From: G963677445 sp963678275
GTDB lineage: Bacteria > Bacteroidota > Ignavibacteria > Ignavibacteriales > Melioribacteraceae
Length of the DNA stretch: 64,000 nucleotides
Direction: 5' to 3'
NCBI GenBank assembly: GCA_963678275.1
Contig: OY782765.1
Coordinates: 868,001 to 932,000 of the forward strand
Part shown: one piece after another, positions 20,801 to 27,916 of the stretch
How positions within the stretch are numbered: the first letter of the stretch is position 1
Layout of the letters: the number at the start of each line of letters is the position of its first letter
Notes under the pieces: model-generated
Database searches by the model: none
Seen by the model: only the letters and a program-made list of their open reading frames with translations
Told to the model about the DNA's origin: nothing
Made by a program: the position numbers and the translations under genes

Positions 20801-21414
20801 GTATATGTCAGCGCCCAGGGCTGGCCGGTTACTCTCGCGGTAAATTTTGCCGCAGTGGCCGATGTATTTGCGCCTGTTGTATCGGGATTTTCAACAATTT
20901 CCAGCGGAGGATTATCATCATTTTCCTGAACTATCCATGCCCAGCCGGCGCCAAGTCCGTCCGGTTCAAAATCCACATTAACTGTATAAGCCGGGCCGGC
21001 GGAACAACTGGCCGCGAAAGGAACTGTTATATCTTCCGCGCTTAACATCCAGTTGCCCGGAAATGATTCCTTACTCCATAATATGTTCATTGTTACATCT
21101 GCCGGGGGATCTGTCCAGGTCATTGTTCTCCTGATTATTCCCGGCTCAGGATATATTTCGTCAGAAATTACCGCGCCGCTTCCACCGGTAATCAGAAGAA
21201 AATCTGCCGGATCAGCGTCTCCCGATTCAATCTCAACATACATAGATGTCGCGTCCTGGTTGGTGATTGTAAGATAAATGACCGAAGCTGTTTCGGCAGG
21301 ATTGCCGAAGTGGTAAGAGAGGGTTTCGCAGTAGTCAGAATTCTGCGCGAAATTCAGACTAACCGCGAAAAGGAAATATATTAGCAATTGAAATTTTTTA
21401 ATTGTAAGTTTCAT
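17884..21414 (-). CDS. Giant T9SS-exported glycan-binding protein with internally duplicated modules
   Basis: Start taken at 21414, preceded by AAAGGAAAGAGT and followed by the signal peptide MKLTIKKFQLLIYFLFAVSL; an upstream start would add 21 residues. Order of parts: a beta-rich N-terminal domain (about 20-145), then module A ('DFEPDGLGAGWAWIVQENDD') and module B ('DTWSASWDQADVED...LDNIYFYEG'), then near-identical A and B again. The repeat period is about 335 residues. Two 'GWNLLSYPL / GWNMIGIYD' units follow (about 821-985), then a domain and a T9SS tail from about 1091. Modules A and B look like galactose-binding-like carbohydrate-binding folds and there is no catalytic motif. A surface laminarin-binding protein is inferred from this and the neighbours. 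Confidence 0.75.
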   Translation of the reverse strand: MKLTIKKFQLLIYFLFAVSLNFAQNSDYCETLSYHFGNPAETASVIYLTITNQDATSMYVEIESGDADPADFLLITGGSGAVISDEIYPEPGIIRRTMTWTDPPADVTMNILWSKESFPGNWMLSAEDITVPFAASCSAGPAYTVNVDFEPDGLGAGWAWIVQENDDNPPLEIVENPDTTGANTSATAAKFTARVTGQPWALTYTDDIEMFEFDANNSMVKIMVNKPVISNVAVKFEGGSSPAVEIQIPNTLTNEWEELEFDFSGSIGNNYGRLVIIPDFDTRTQENVIYFDNIQIPEGNYAPPAVPTVAAPTPTVPAEDVISMYSNAYTNVPVDTWSASWDQADVEDIQIAGDDTKLYTNLVYAGIEFAAQPINASEMTHFHMDFWTPDPTALPAVFKIKLVDFGADGLYGGGDDSEHELTLDAGTTPALLSEEWVSFDIPMASFSGLAESAHLAQMIISGDPNTIYLDNIYFYEGEVVVSYYNADFEPDGIGADWEWIVSENDDNPPLEFVANPSAGGINNSATAAKFTARLTGQQWALTFTDDLAPFEFNSMNSTFKIMIHKPVISNVGVKFEGGGSVPIEIQIPNTVTDEWEEMVFDFSAAIGNSYTKLVIIPDFDARTQENIIYFDNIQLPVGNVTPPVVPTVAAPSPTMPASSVISLFSNEYPDVPVDTWSAGWDQADVEDVQIEGNDTKLYTNLLYAGIEFATQTIDATNMTHFRMDFWTPDPTDPPAVFKVKLVDFGADGIYGGGDDTEHELVLDASTTPGLLSEEWVSLDMPMADFTGLASVEHLAQLIISGDPNTVYLDNILFYGESQVTTIDFNVAEGWNLLSYPLVEADMSVASLFPSATSSAYSFDNGYTPVDYLNNGEGYWVKFDAAEQFTAEGDEPTGDLSLSEGWNMIGIYDETVSVSNIITEPAGILSSSFYEFTSGYEVADNLVPGKGYWIKSSQAGNILMVVEPKHGRPVNMVNSEWAKITITDAEGNSKVLFLSDESANGFELPPMPPAGAFDVRFSTGSYVETLSSGAADIFLSSVSYPVKISVTGTDLAVKDKVSGQLVNNNLSSGDEIIITNSNVNVVEVSSLVIPEEYTLEQNYPNPFNPATTIKFSVPTESKIVLSVYNVLGEKVMELLNGKFEAGVHNVTFDASHLSSGMYLYRLEAGDFVEVKKMMLMK
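18970..20980 (-). repeat. Intragenic tandem duplication, about 1 kb period
   Basis: The DNA encoding the A+B module pair is present twice in tandem, with the joint near 19,975. The two copies encode long identical stretches, for example 'VDFGADG.YGGGDD.EHEL', 'SEEWVS' and 'ISGDPNT.YLDNI'. Boundaries are approximate because they were set from the protein repeats. Confidence 0.75.
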
Positions 21415-21701
21415 ACTCTTTCCTTTATTTTTTTGTTTGACGTCAAGATGGCACACACCAACCATCTTTTGCTTCAAATAGTTTTCGGCAGGCCTGCCCG
21501 CCTGTCGGAACTTTTTAATTTTTTATTTATCTGCCTGTATATAATTCTGTATTCAACAATAAGGTCATAAAAGCTATGAATCTTCATAAGCCGGCAGATT
21601 TATTTTCGCAATGGCTGTCCAATGAAAATCATCCGCCATTACATTTTTTTTTGAATTAACCATTATAACTCCTCACATATATTTTTAAATGAAGTATCAT
21701 T
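21415..21701. promoter_or_regulatory. Leader region of the glycan-binding protein gene
   Basis: This 287-bp gap contains a perfect 12-bp palindrome GGCAGGCCTGCC at 21488-21499 inside a larger imperfect hairpin (21484-21510) followed on the plus strand by T-rich DNA. The hairpin could end transcription or shape a leader RNA. The distance from the upstream gene suggests a separate promoter, not clearly visible. Confidence 0.35.
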
Positions 21702-22835
21702 TTAATTTTCAGTCTGTAATCGTAATTCATCTATACTTTTCAGATAATTGGTAAAAGATTCTTTTGGAGAACGGTTTTCGTAAAAAACTCCCCAGTTTTT
21801 TTCCACTTCATCGGGTCCTGCTGTCTCTCCTCCCCCTTTCCACGGTTCATCGAATGCCTCAAAGAGAAATGTGACAACTTTGTTATCCATTGCCCATTTG
21901 TGTAATTGAATCAGGAATTTTTCCTGCGCTTCGAGGCTCACTTCACCCTTAATCAGTGTTCCCTCTTCACCCGGGCCTGTTTTCGCGGGATTATATTTTG
22001 TGGCCCAGCCGATTTCACCAAGAACAATATCTTTATCCGGATGCATTTTTTTTACCTGGCTAAAGACGTCATCCATCCATTCAAGAGACTCATCAAGCGT
22101 TTTACCGTTCCAGAGAGGATACATATGTGTTACAATAAAATCTATTTCCTCAGAAACCTTCCCGCTTTCCTCCTTATTCCAGAAGTTGTAATCATCAGCG
22201 GTGGTTACCGGAACTGTTGTATTAGCCCTGACTACCCGGATATAACGGACCAGATCATCGACATCAACTTTATGCCCCGTCCAGTATACCTGTGTTTCGT
22301 TTCCAACATTTATAGATGAAATAAGATCAGAATATTTATTCCCCAGTTCTATGCCTTTCAGCGCCTGCTGAATATTATTCTCTTTTTTCAATGAATCACC
22401 CGTTTCATTCTCAATCCAGATGCCAAGCATCATTTTAACCGGCAGATCATTTTCCCTGATAACCTTCAGTATTCTTTCGGAATCATCATCTGCTCCGTAG
22501 ACCCTGATCATTTTCCAATGTTTACTGATGATGTTCAGGTCTTCAAGTATTTCAGTTTCTGAGGGCCCTTTAACTCCCGGCGCCTGGCCTTCCCTGTAAC
22601 AACCGTATGAAACCGCGTTGCCAATCCATTCAGATCCGGTATATTGTGTAAACTTTCTTACTGTAAAGGGAGTCTCTTTCTCTGTTATTTTTCCCGTTAC
22701 GAGTACCTTTTTAATCTTTTTCAAATCAATCATTTTGCTGCCATCCGATTCTCTTTTTTTATTTCCGCATCCCGATGCGAGAAAGCATACCAGGGCAGAT
22801 AATATGAGTAATATTCCGACCTTGTTTTTTTTCAT
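21702..22835 (-). CDS. GH17-like beta-1,3-glucanase lipoprotein
   Basis: The leader MKKNKVGILLILSALVCFLASGCG ends in a lipobox (ASGC), so a lipid-anchored protein is expected. The barrel contains 'MIRVYGADDDSERILKVI', the acid/base candidate Glu in 'SINVGNETQVYW' near residue 176, and the nucleophile region 'IVLGEIGWATKYN' near 269. These correspond to the GH17 NE and ExGWP motifs, with Ala where Pro is usual. GH17 enzymes cut or rearrange beta-1,3-glucan. It follows the GH16 gene after a 37-bp gap and is probably cotranscribed. Confident in clan GH-A and fairly confident in GH17. Confidence 0.75.
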   Translation of the reverse strand: MKKNKVGILLILSALVCFLASGCGNKKRESDGSKMIDLKKIKKVLVTGKITEKETPFTVRKFTQYTGSEWIGNAVSYGCYREGQAPGVKGPSETEILEDLNIISKHWKMIRVYGADDDSERILKVIRENDLPVKMMLGIWIENETGDSLKKENNIQQALKGIELGNKYSDLISSINVGNETQVYWTGHKVDVDDLVRYIRVVRANTTVPVTTADDYNFWNKEESGKVSEEIDFIVTHMYPLWNGKTLDESLEWMDDVFSQVKKMHPDKDIVLGEIGWATKYNPAKTGPGEEGTLIKGEVSLEAQEKFLIQLHKWAMDNKVVTFLFEAFDEPWKGGGETAGPDEVEKNWGVFYENRSPKESFTNYLKSIDELRLQTEN

Positions 22836-22872
22836 CTTTTCTTCAGCCTGAGTTAAATTTTAGCTTTTTCTT

Positions 22873-24051
22873 CTATTTAATTTCGGACAGATTTCTCACC
22901 GCCACATAATCAATTCTTATGAATTGATTATCTATTATCTTCTTTCCTTCACCTCGGACATATTCCTGACAATTTTTAAGGGAGGTTTCCGTTTCGTCAA
23001 AATGAGCGCCCGCCCAGATTCCACATAGAGTAATATTAAATATCATCTTCATATTTGTAAAGCCGCAGCGCTCTCTTCCATCGCAGACATTACATTGCCA
23101 CTCATGATGCAGCTCATCTTCACATTCACAATCCGCGTCAAATAGCCTTACACTGTTTTTCAGATTTGTTCTGTCCCATTGTTCTGGATCGGGCTTAATT
23201 CCAAGCGGACCAGATTCATTTCTGAAATTTTCATCCGGTCCCCAGTAATAAAACCGCAGTTTTCCTTCTTCCCAAACCATAGCGAAAACACCTTCGACAT
23301 CCGGCAATTTATATGTCCTTCCGCTGCATCCTGAATTAGGGTCTACCCGGGTGGCATTCGCGCAGTTGATGACCTGTCCATCTCCGTTCCATTCTGAATC
23401 ACACATACCGGGACAGGTGTGAAGTGTATTATGAATAATATTATCACCATTGATGGTTTCGATCATATCAATTTCACCAGAGGAAGGCCAGTCGGTGGAG
23501 TTGACGGGACTTGAAGTATTGTAAAACTCCCCTTTCCCTGAATATGGATCAAGTATTGAGTCTGTCAGTTTCTCTTCAACTCCTGTATAGGTCCATTCCT
23601 TCTCCCTGCTGCCATTTAACCACCAGGCAGGCCACATCCCCTTTTCCGATGGCATTTTCCCTTTATATACAAAGAGGATTTTTTCCGCGTTTTCTTTAAT
23701 ATTAAAATAGGACTTGGAAGTAAATCTGAATGAATCAAATCCCAGGTAATCTGTTCTTGCTTTGATATAGGCAAAAAGTCCCGTCCCTTTTTCCATTCGA
23801 AACAAGTCCTTATTTTCCCATTTCACCCTGTCATAAACGACGTCGCCGCGTGTGGGATCATTATGTGGATATGTTGTAAAAAAGCGGTTCTCAAAACTTC
23901 GCGTATCACAAGTATCAGATTCGAGGTCAAGAATAAAAAAACGGTTTGAATATTCCTTCGAATTGGTCTCCCCTGTATGTTGTGAAAATACCTGTGAAGA
24001 GACTATAAGATAAATCAGCCAAATGAAACTTTTTCCTTTAATTGATTTCAT
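22873..24051 (-). CDS. GH16 family endo-beta-glucanase, exported
   Basis: The start codon overlaps the stop of the GH30 gene by one base (TAATG), indicating translational coupling. A signal peptide (MKSIKGKSFIWLIYLIVSSQVFSQ) precedes a Cys-containing GH16 domain with 'MWPAWWLNGS', 'WPSSGEIDMIETING' near residue 191 and 'FAMVWEEGKLRFYYWG'. The GEIDMIE core holds the two catalytic glutamates. The cysteine-rich 'HTCPGMC' and 'CDCECEDELHHEWQCNVC'-like region is reminiscent of fungal-type laminarinases such as Lam16A. No T9SS tail, so a periplasmic location is likely. Acts on beta-1,3(1,4)-glucan by inference. Confidence 0.85.
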   Translation of the reverse strand: MKSIKGKSFIWLIYLIVSSQVFSQHTGETNSKEYSNRFFILDLESDTCDTRSFENRFFTTYPHNDPTRGDVVYDRVKWENKDLFRMEKGTGLFAYIKARTDYLGFDSFRFTSKSYFNIKENAEKILFVYKGKMPSEKGMWPAWWLNGSREKEWTYTGVEEKLTDSILDPYSGKGEFYNTSSPVNSTDWPSSGEIDMIETINGDNIIHNTLHTCPGMCDSEWNGDGQVINCANATRVDPNSGCSGRTYKLPDVEGVFAMVWEEGKLRFYYWGPDENFRNESGPLGIKPDPEQWDRTNLKNSVRLFDADCECEDELHHEWQCNVCDGRERCGFTNMKMIFNITLCGIWAGAHFDETETSLKNCQEYVRGEGKKIIDNQFIRIDYVAVRNLSEIK

Positions 24052-25727
24052 TATAATTGCACCTGAACTGTTGTTACGGAATTCGCGTCAAGCGCCACAG
24101 GAGCATATTTAGCGCCTATCTTCAGCGAAAAGTCGATTTTCTCCTTTGTTGTATTCAGAAGCTGAACGCTTAAAACATTTTTATCATTGATAGTAGCGCA
24201 TACGTGTAACGCGTCTTTATCGAGAGAATTGGCAGTTTTATATGTTTGAACAGCCTTATCCCCCGGCCTGATCGTTCTGCTGAACTGTTTCAGCACATGA
24301 AAAACAGGAGTGTAATAAACTTCACCGGTATTAACATCTATCATTATAGGAGCGCCGCAAAAGTTTCCGGCGTGATTTGGACCTCCTTTTTGGTCAAGAA
24401 CAATATTCCAGTCGACCCAGCCCTTGAGCCAATGGTCGATGCTGACAATTATATTTCTCGCGTACCTGTGAACGGGAGTATAGATCGGGTGATCTGCCGC
24501 GCCTTCACCAGCCCATTCAGCGGTATACGCCCAGTCGGTCGCATTATCATTCCACCAGAAGGAATCATTTCCGAACCAATTCTTCTCTTTGAATCTTGCC
24601 GGATCACCTATGCTTTCTGAGGCATCTTTCCCAAGATCATCGATACAGCCTTCTGTATGAATTATAGCTTTATCGGGAAATTTTGCGTTTACACGCTCAA
24701 ATACATCTTCATATACCTTTTTTGTACTTTCATACCAGTGAACAGCGGTGCCATACACATATTCTGAAGTTTCCTCATCGTTAAGTATCACATCTGTCCA
24801 GTGCTCGATGCCATCACGATTCTGATCGTAGATCAGTAAATTTAAGTTACTATATTCACCATCCTTTAGTTTGGGCCCAAGGAATTTTTTAATGAATTCA
24901 TTTTGCGTTTCAGGCGAAAAATGCATGCTTTCCCACTGGCCGTTATTTCCATGCGGCTCATTGACAGGTGTTATCCCCCATATTTCCACTCCCTCCTTTT
25001 TATATTCGTCAAGATACCTGACCAGGTAATCAGCGTATGCCTCAACATATTCAGGTTTTAACGACCCGCCTGTTCCCTGGTAATTATTGGCCGGAGTACC
25101 TTTTATATACCAGTCATCAATATCTTTCATCCATGAGGGTGCTGTCCAGGCGCTTGAAATAATTCTGAGTTCACAATTTTGTTTTTCTTTTATTTCCAAA
25201 GCTTCTTTAATCATTGGCAGAAGATCGTAACCAGGCTCTTTTATTCCCTTATATTTATCCTGGTTAAATCCTTCTTTGTCATGCGCTATCGAAAAACTTT
25301 CAAGCTTGACATCACCTCTTTTATCCAGATAAGAATATTTACCCTCCACACAAAAATCGCATGCCCCTATATGGATGCGTGTCAGGGTAAAATTAGCCCC
25401 ATTTCTGCTAAAAATGTTCTCCATAACTTTCCTGCGTTTATCTTTTTCAAGATGCGCGAGTACGAAAGCCGAAGATTCGGTAAATGAAGTTCCGATACCA
25501 TCCATCGTCTGTTTTACGCTGTCCGGATCAACTTCAATATATACACCTTCAGGATTTCCCTTAACAAAAGAGACATTTTCCTTTGCCGCCATTTTATATC
25601 CGGCTTCTGAAGTTACAAATATCGCTTTCGTCTTTACAATTTCCTTTTTATCTCCCGGCATATCACATGAGATAAATACTCCCAACGCTATAAATAACAA
25701 AGGGATAAGCCAAATTGCTTTTAACAT
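24051..25727 (-). CDS. GH30 glycoside hydrolase lipoprotein (beta-1,6-glucanase or glucosidase type)
   Basis: Start taken at the ATG at 25727 (MLKAIWLIPLLFIALGVFISC), with GGAGAG 8 bases upstream; an in-frame TTG five codons earlier is less likely. The lipobox Cys in FISC suggests lipid anchoring. GH30 features are 'DGIGTSFTESSAFVLAHL', 'TLTRIHIGACDFCVEGKYSY', 'SAWTAPSWMKD', acid/base Glu in 'TPVNEPHG' near 254 and nucleophile Glu in 'IHTEGC' near 355, with a C-terminal beta domain. GH30_3 members cut beta-1,6-glucan branches and GH30_1 are glucosidases. Side-chain removal from laminarin fits the neighbours. Overlaps the GH16 start by one base. Confidence 0.87.
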   Translation of the reverse strand: MLKAIWLIPLLFIALGVFISCDMPGDKKEIVKTKAIFVTSEAGYKMAAKENVSFVKGNPEGVYIEVDPDSVKQTMDGIGTSFTESSAFVLAHLEKDKRRKVMENIFSRNGANFTLTRIHIGACDFCVEGKYSYLDKRGDVKLESFSIAHDKEGFNQDKYKGIKEPGYDLLPMIKEALEIKEKQNCELRIISSAWTAPSWMKDIDDWYIKGTPANNYQGTGGSLKPEYVEAYADYLVRYLDEYKKEGVEIWGITPVNEPHGNNGQWESMHFSPETQNEFIKKFLGPKLKDGEYSNLNLLIYDQNRDGIEHWTDVILNDEETSEYVYGTAVHWYESTKKVYEDVFERVNAKFPDKAIIHTEGCIDDLGKDASESIGDPARFKEKNWFGNDSFWWNDNATDWAYTAEWAGEGAADHPIYTPVHRYARNIIVSIDHWLKGWVDWNIVLDQKGGPNHAGNFCGAPIMIDVNTGEVYYTPVFHVLKQFSRTIRPGDKAVQTYKTANSLDKDALHVCATINDKNVLSVQLLNTTKEKIDFSLKIGAKYAPVALDANSVTTVQVQL

Positions 25728-25763
25728 TATTATACTCTCCAATTTCTTTCCTGTTTAATTTTT

Positions 25764-26690
25764 TCATCCAAATTTGAGATTTCCGTTTTTATCCCATAAT
25801 CCCCAGCAGGCCCCTACATCTCCTTCAATTTCAACCTTCCAGGTCTCATCAAAACTTGTGAAATAAAAAATGTCTGTTTTTTCTTCTTCGGCCCAGCCGA
25901 ATATATCTGAAAAATATTTTGTGGCGTTAGATTGTGAAGGAATCGCTTTTTTCTCGGCAGTGCCCCTGTCGGGCCATCCGGTCTCACTGATGATAACCTT
26001 TTTATTTTTCGCGGCATTTTTTGTCTTCGCGTACATCGATTTTATGGCGGGAAGAGCCTCCTCAACAGAGTAACCTTCCCAAAAGGGATAACAGTTAACC
26101 AGAAGCACATCGCATACTTCTATCAACCGCGGATGTTCGATAAATTCAAAGTAGGCGTCAACACAGCCAACCGGAATATCAAGCGCCTCATATTTCACTT
26201 TTTGTATCATCTTTATTAATTCATCCACCTCCATATCCCCCCTTAGCAATACTTCATTGCCTATTGCCAATATATCAGCGTGTCCCCGTTTCGCCAGATT
26301 TACAGCGTTTCTCATTTCTCTTTCATTACTCTCTTCATCTGGTCCAAGCCATGCGCCTGCCAGAACCTTTAAACCATGCTCATGGGCTATTTCAGGTATC
26401 AGTTCATTTCCATCACCGGATGAAAAGGACCTTATCCATCTTACGTATGGTTTAATTATCTCTATTCTTTTTTCTATTTGCTCACGGGTTACTCTCATTC
26501 CCGGTCTCTGTCCCTCAAGATAGGGGCTGAAAGAAATGCCATGAAATCCTTTTTTAAGAATATTGATAAAATCCTGGTTAACAAGTTTTTCTTCTTTGTT
26601 TTTTTCTGCATCTTTACCATCTGCGGCAATGTGTTTACCCGAATAAACCGGAGCGGTAAAGCTATTCTTTTCAGTAATTCTTTTCGACAT
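25764..26690 (-). CDS. GH17-like glycoside hydrolase without signal peptide
   Basis: An ATG at 26690 follows AGGA by 6 bases; a start 21 nt upstream is also possible. Neither gives a hydrophobic leader, so the enzyme is probably cytoplasmic. The short barrel has 'GFHGISFSPYLEGQRPGM', 'VRWIRSFSSGDGNELIPEIA', acid/base Glu in 'LAIGNEVLLRG' near 142, and nucleophile Glu in 'VIISETGWPDRG' near 231, a textbook GH17 signature. It ends 'GDVGACWGLWDKNGNLKFG'. Alongside the phosphorylase it could process imported beta-1,3-glucooligosaccharides, as a hydrolase or transglycosylase. Same operon as GH30 (36-bp gap). Confidence 0.8.
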   Translation of the reverse strand: MSKRITEKNSFTAPVYSGKHIAADGKDAEKNKEEKLVNQDFINILKKGFHGISFSPYLEGQRPGMRVTREQIEKRIEIIKPYVRWIRSFSSGDGNELIPEIAHEHGLKVLAGAWLGPDEESNEREMRNAVNLAKRGHADILAIGNEVLLRGDMEVDELIKMIQKVKYEALDIPVGCVDAYFEFIEHPRLIEVCDVLLVNCYPFWEGYSVEEALPAIKSMYAKTKNAAKNKKVIISETGWPDRGTAEKKAIPSQSNATKYFSDIFGWAEEEKTDIFYFTSFDETWKVEIEGDVGACWGLWDKNGNLKFG

Positions 26691-26723
26691 GCCTATCCTG
26701 CCTGAAGACATTGTTTCACACTT

Positions 26724-26778
26724 GCGGCAGTGTTAGAATTACTCACAAACCGCGATTCAGCAGTTACTATGCTGCCGC
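26724..26778 (-). promoter_or_regulatory. Structured spacer ahead of the GH17 gene
   Basis: GCGGCAG (26724-26730) and CTGCCGC (26772-26778) are complementary 7-mers around a loop that itself can pair (CAGCA/TGCTG). The 166-bp spacer between the binding-protein and GH17 genes is longer than others in the run. It could be a processing or attenuation site that sets different levels of the genes on each side. Confidence 0.3.
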
Positions 26779-26856
26779 CTCTGTGGCAATAGGAACTATA
26801 TGCTTTTTTATAAATAATCTTTGTTAACTGCATGTTTTATTATCAGTTACTCCATT

Positions 26857-27888
26857 TCACATAATAAAATACTTATCAGGGATGTTTTTATATCCCCAGG
26901 CTCTTAACTGTCGGGCCCAGCCGCCAAGATTATTGATTGACACAGGGATGATTTTCATTTTGATAATAGGAGATATCTCTTTATTATCGATTATCTTATC
27001 TATAATCTTTTCAACGGCTACTTTACCCCATTTGTATGTTGGACGCCCAAGCAACAGATGAGCGTAACCTTTCTCAATATATTTCAATTGTTCGGGCAGA
27101 GCGTCAACCGCCACTATTTTGTATTTCCCCGGCTCTATAACGCCGGTCAATTTATCACCGAACATCGGCCAGCTCCCTGCCATAATCCAGCCAACAAGCC
27201 CGGGGAATTTTTCATTAACCATGAGCATGGTATCGATAGCCGCTGTCTCATTTTCTTGATGATAGTACTCCCCCGCTATTTTTATTCCGGGGTATTTCGC
27301 GGCAGCTTTTTTCATTCCCTTTATCCGCGACTGAATATTTGGAGCTTCTCTGTTTCCACCAAGGATGGCAACTTCTCCCCTCCCCTCGGTCAGCTTCGCC
27401 AGCTCATCCATCAACCTTTCTCCCATTTCCACATCATCGTGGCCATAATAAGCAAAACGGCCCGATTCCGGTGCGTCGCTGTCGAATGTCATTACCGGAA
27501 TATTATTCTCTTCGACTACTTTTCTTATTGCCTGTGATACAATATCTCCATCAGAACAGGAGATAATTATGCCGTCTGTCCCCTCTTTTGATACCTGGTC
27601 AATATACTCTGCCTGTTTTAAGGCGCTTTCTTCAGAAGGAGTTTTCCAGTCCAGGATAACTTCCAGATCACTGTTGTTTTCCGATATCTCTTTCACCGCT
27701 GCTTCAGCTCCCCTCCTGGCGGTTAAGAAAACCGGATTTTCCATACTTTTCGCGATCATCGTAATTTTTATTTTTTTAACTTCAGCGGAAGTAGTTTCCC
27801 CTTTTTTTGAACTCTCACTTTCACATCCCGATAAACCAACCAGGAGTAATAGCACAATCAGAGGCATATTCGTTATAAATTTTTTCAT
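26857..27888 (-). CDS. Ribose-type periplasmic sugar-binding lipoprotein (orphan)
   Basis: A lipoprotein leader (MKKFITNMPLIVLLLLVGLSGC) precedes a periplasmic-binding-protein type 1 fold. Visible elements are 'KITMIAKSMENPVFLTARRGAEAA', 'GTDGIIISCSDGDIVSQAIRKV', 'PVMTFDSDAPES' and 'GYAHLLLGRPTYKWGKVAVEKI'. Such proteins normally deliver sugars to an ABC permease and ATPase, but neither is encoded nearby. The gene sits just downstream of a symporter gene. It may pair with an unlinked ABC transporter, act as a sensor partner, or hold oligosaccharides for the symporter. Substrate is unknown; glucose or a beta-glucooligosaccharide is inferred from context. Confidence 0.8.
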   Translation of the reverse strand: MKKFITNMPLIVLLLLVGLSGCESESSKKGETTSAEVKKIKITMIAKSMENPVFLTARRGAEAAVKEISENNSDLEVILDWKTPSEESALKQAEYIDQVSKEGTDGIIISCSDGDIVSQAIRKVVEENNIPVMTFDSDAPESGRFAYYGHDDVEMGERLMDELAKLTEGRGEVAILGGNREAPNIQSRIKGMKKAAAKYPGIKIAGEYYHQENETAAIDTMLMVNEKFPGLVGWIMAGSWPMFGDKLTGVIEPGKYKIVAVDALPEQLKYIEKGYAHLLLGRPTYKWGKVAVEKIIDKIIDNKEISPIIKMKIIPVSINNLGGWARQLRAWGYKNIPDKYFIM

Positions 27889-27916
27889 TTATGATTTACC
27901 TTGTTTTTTGTCATCA

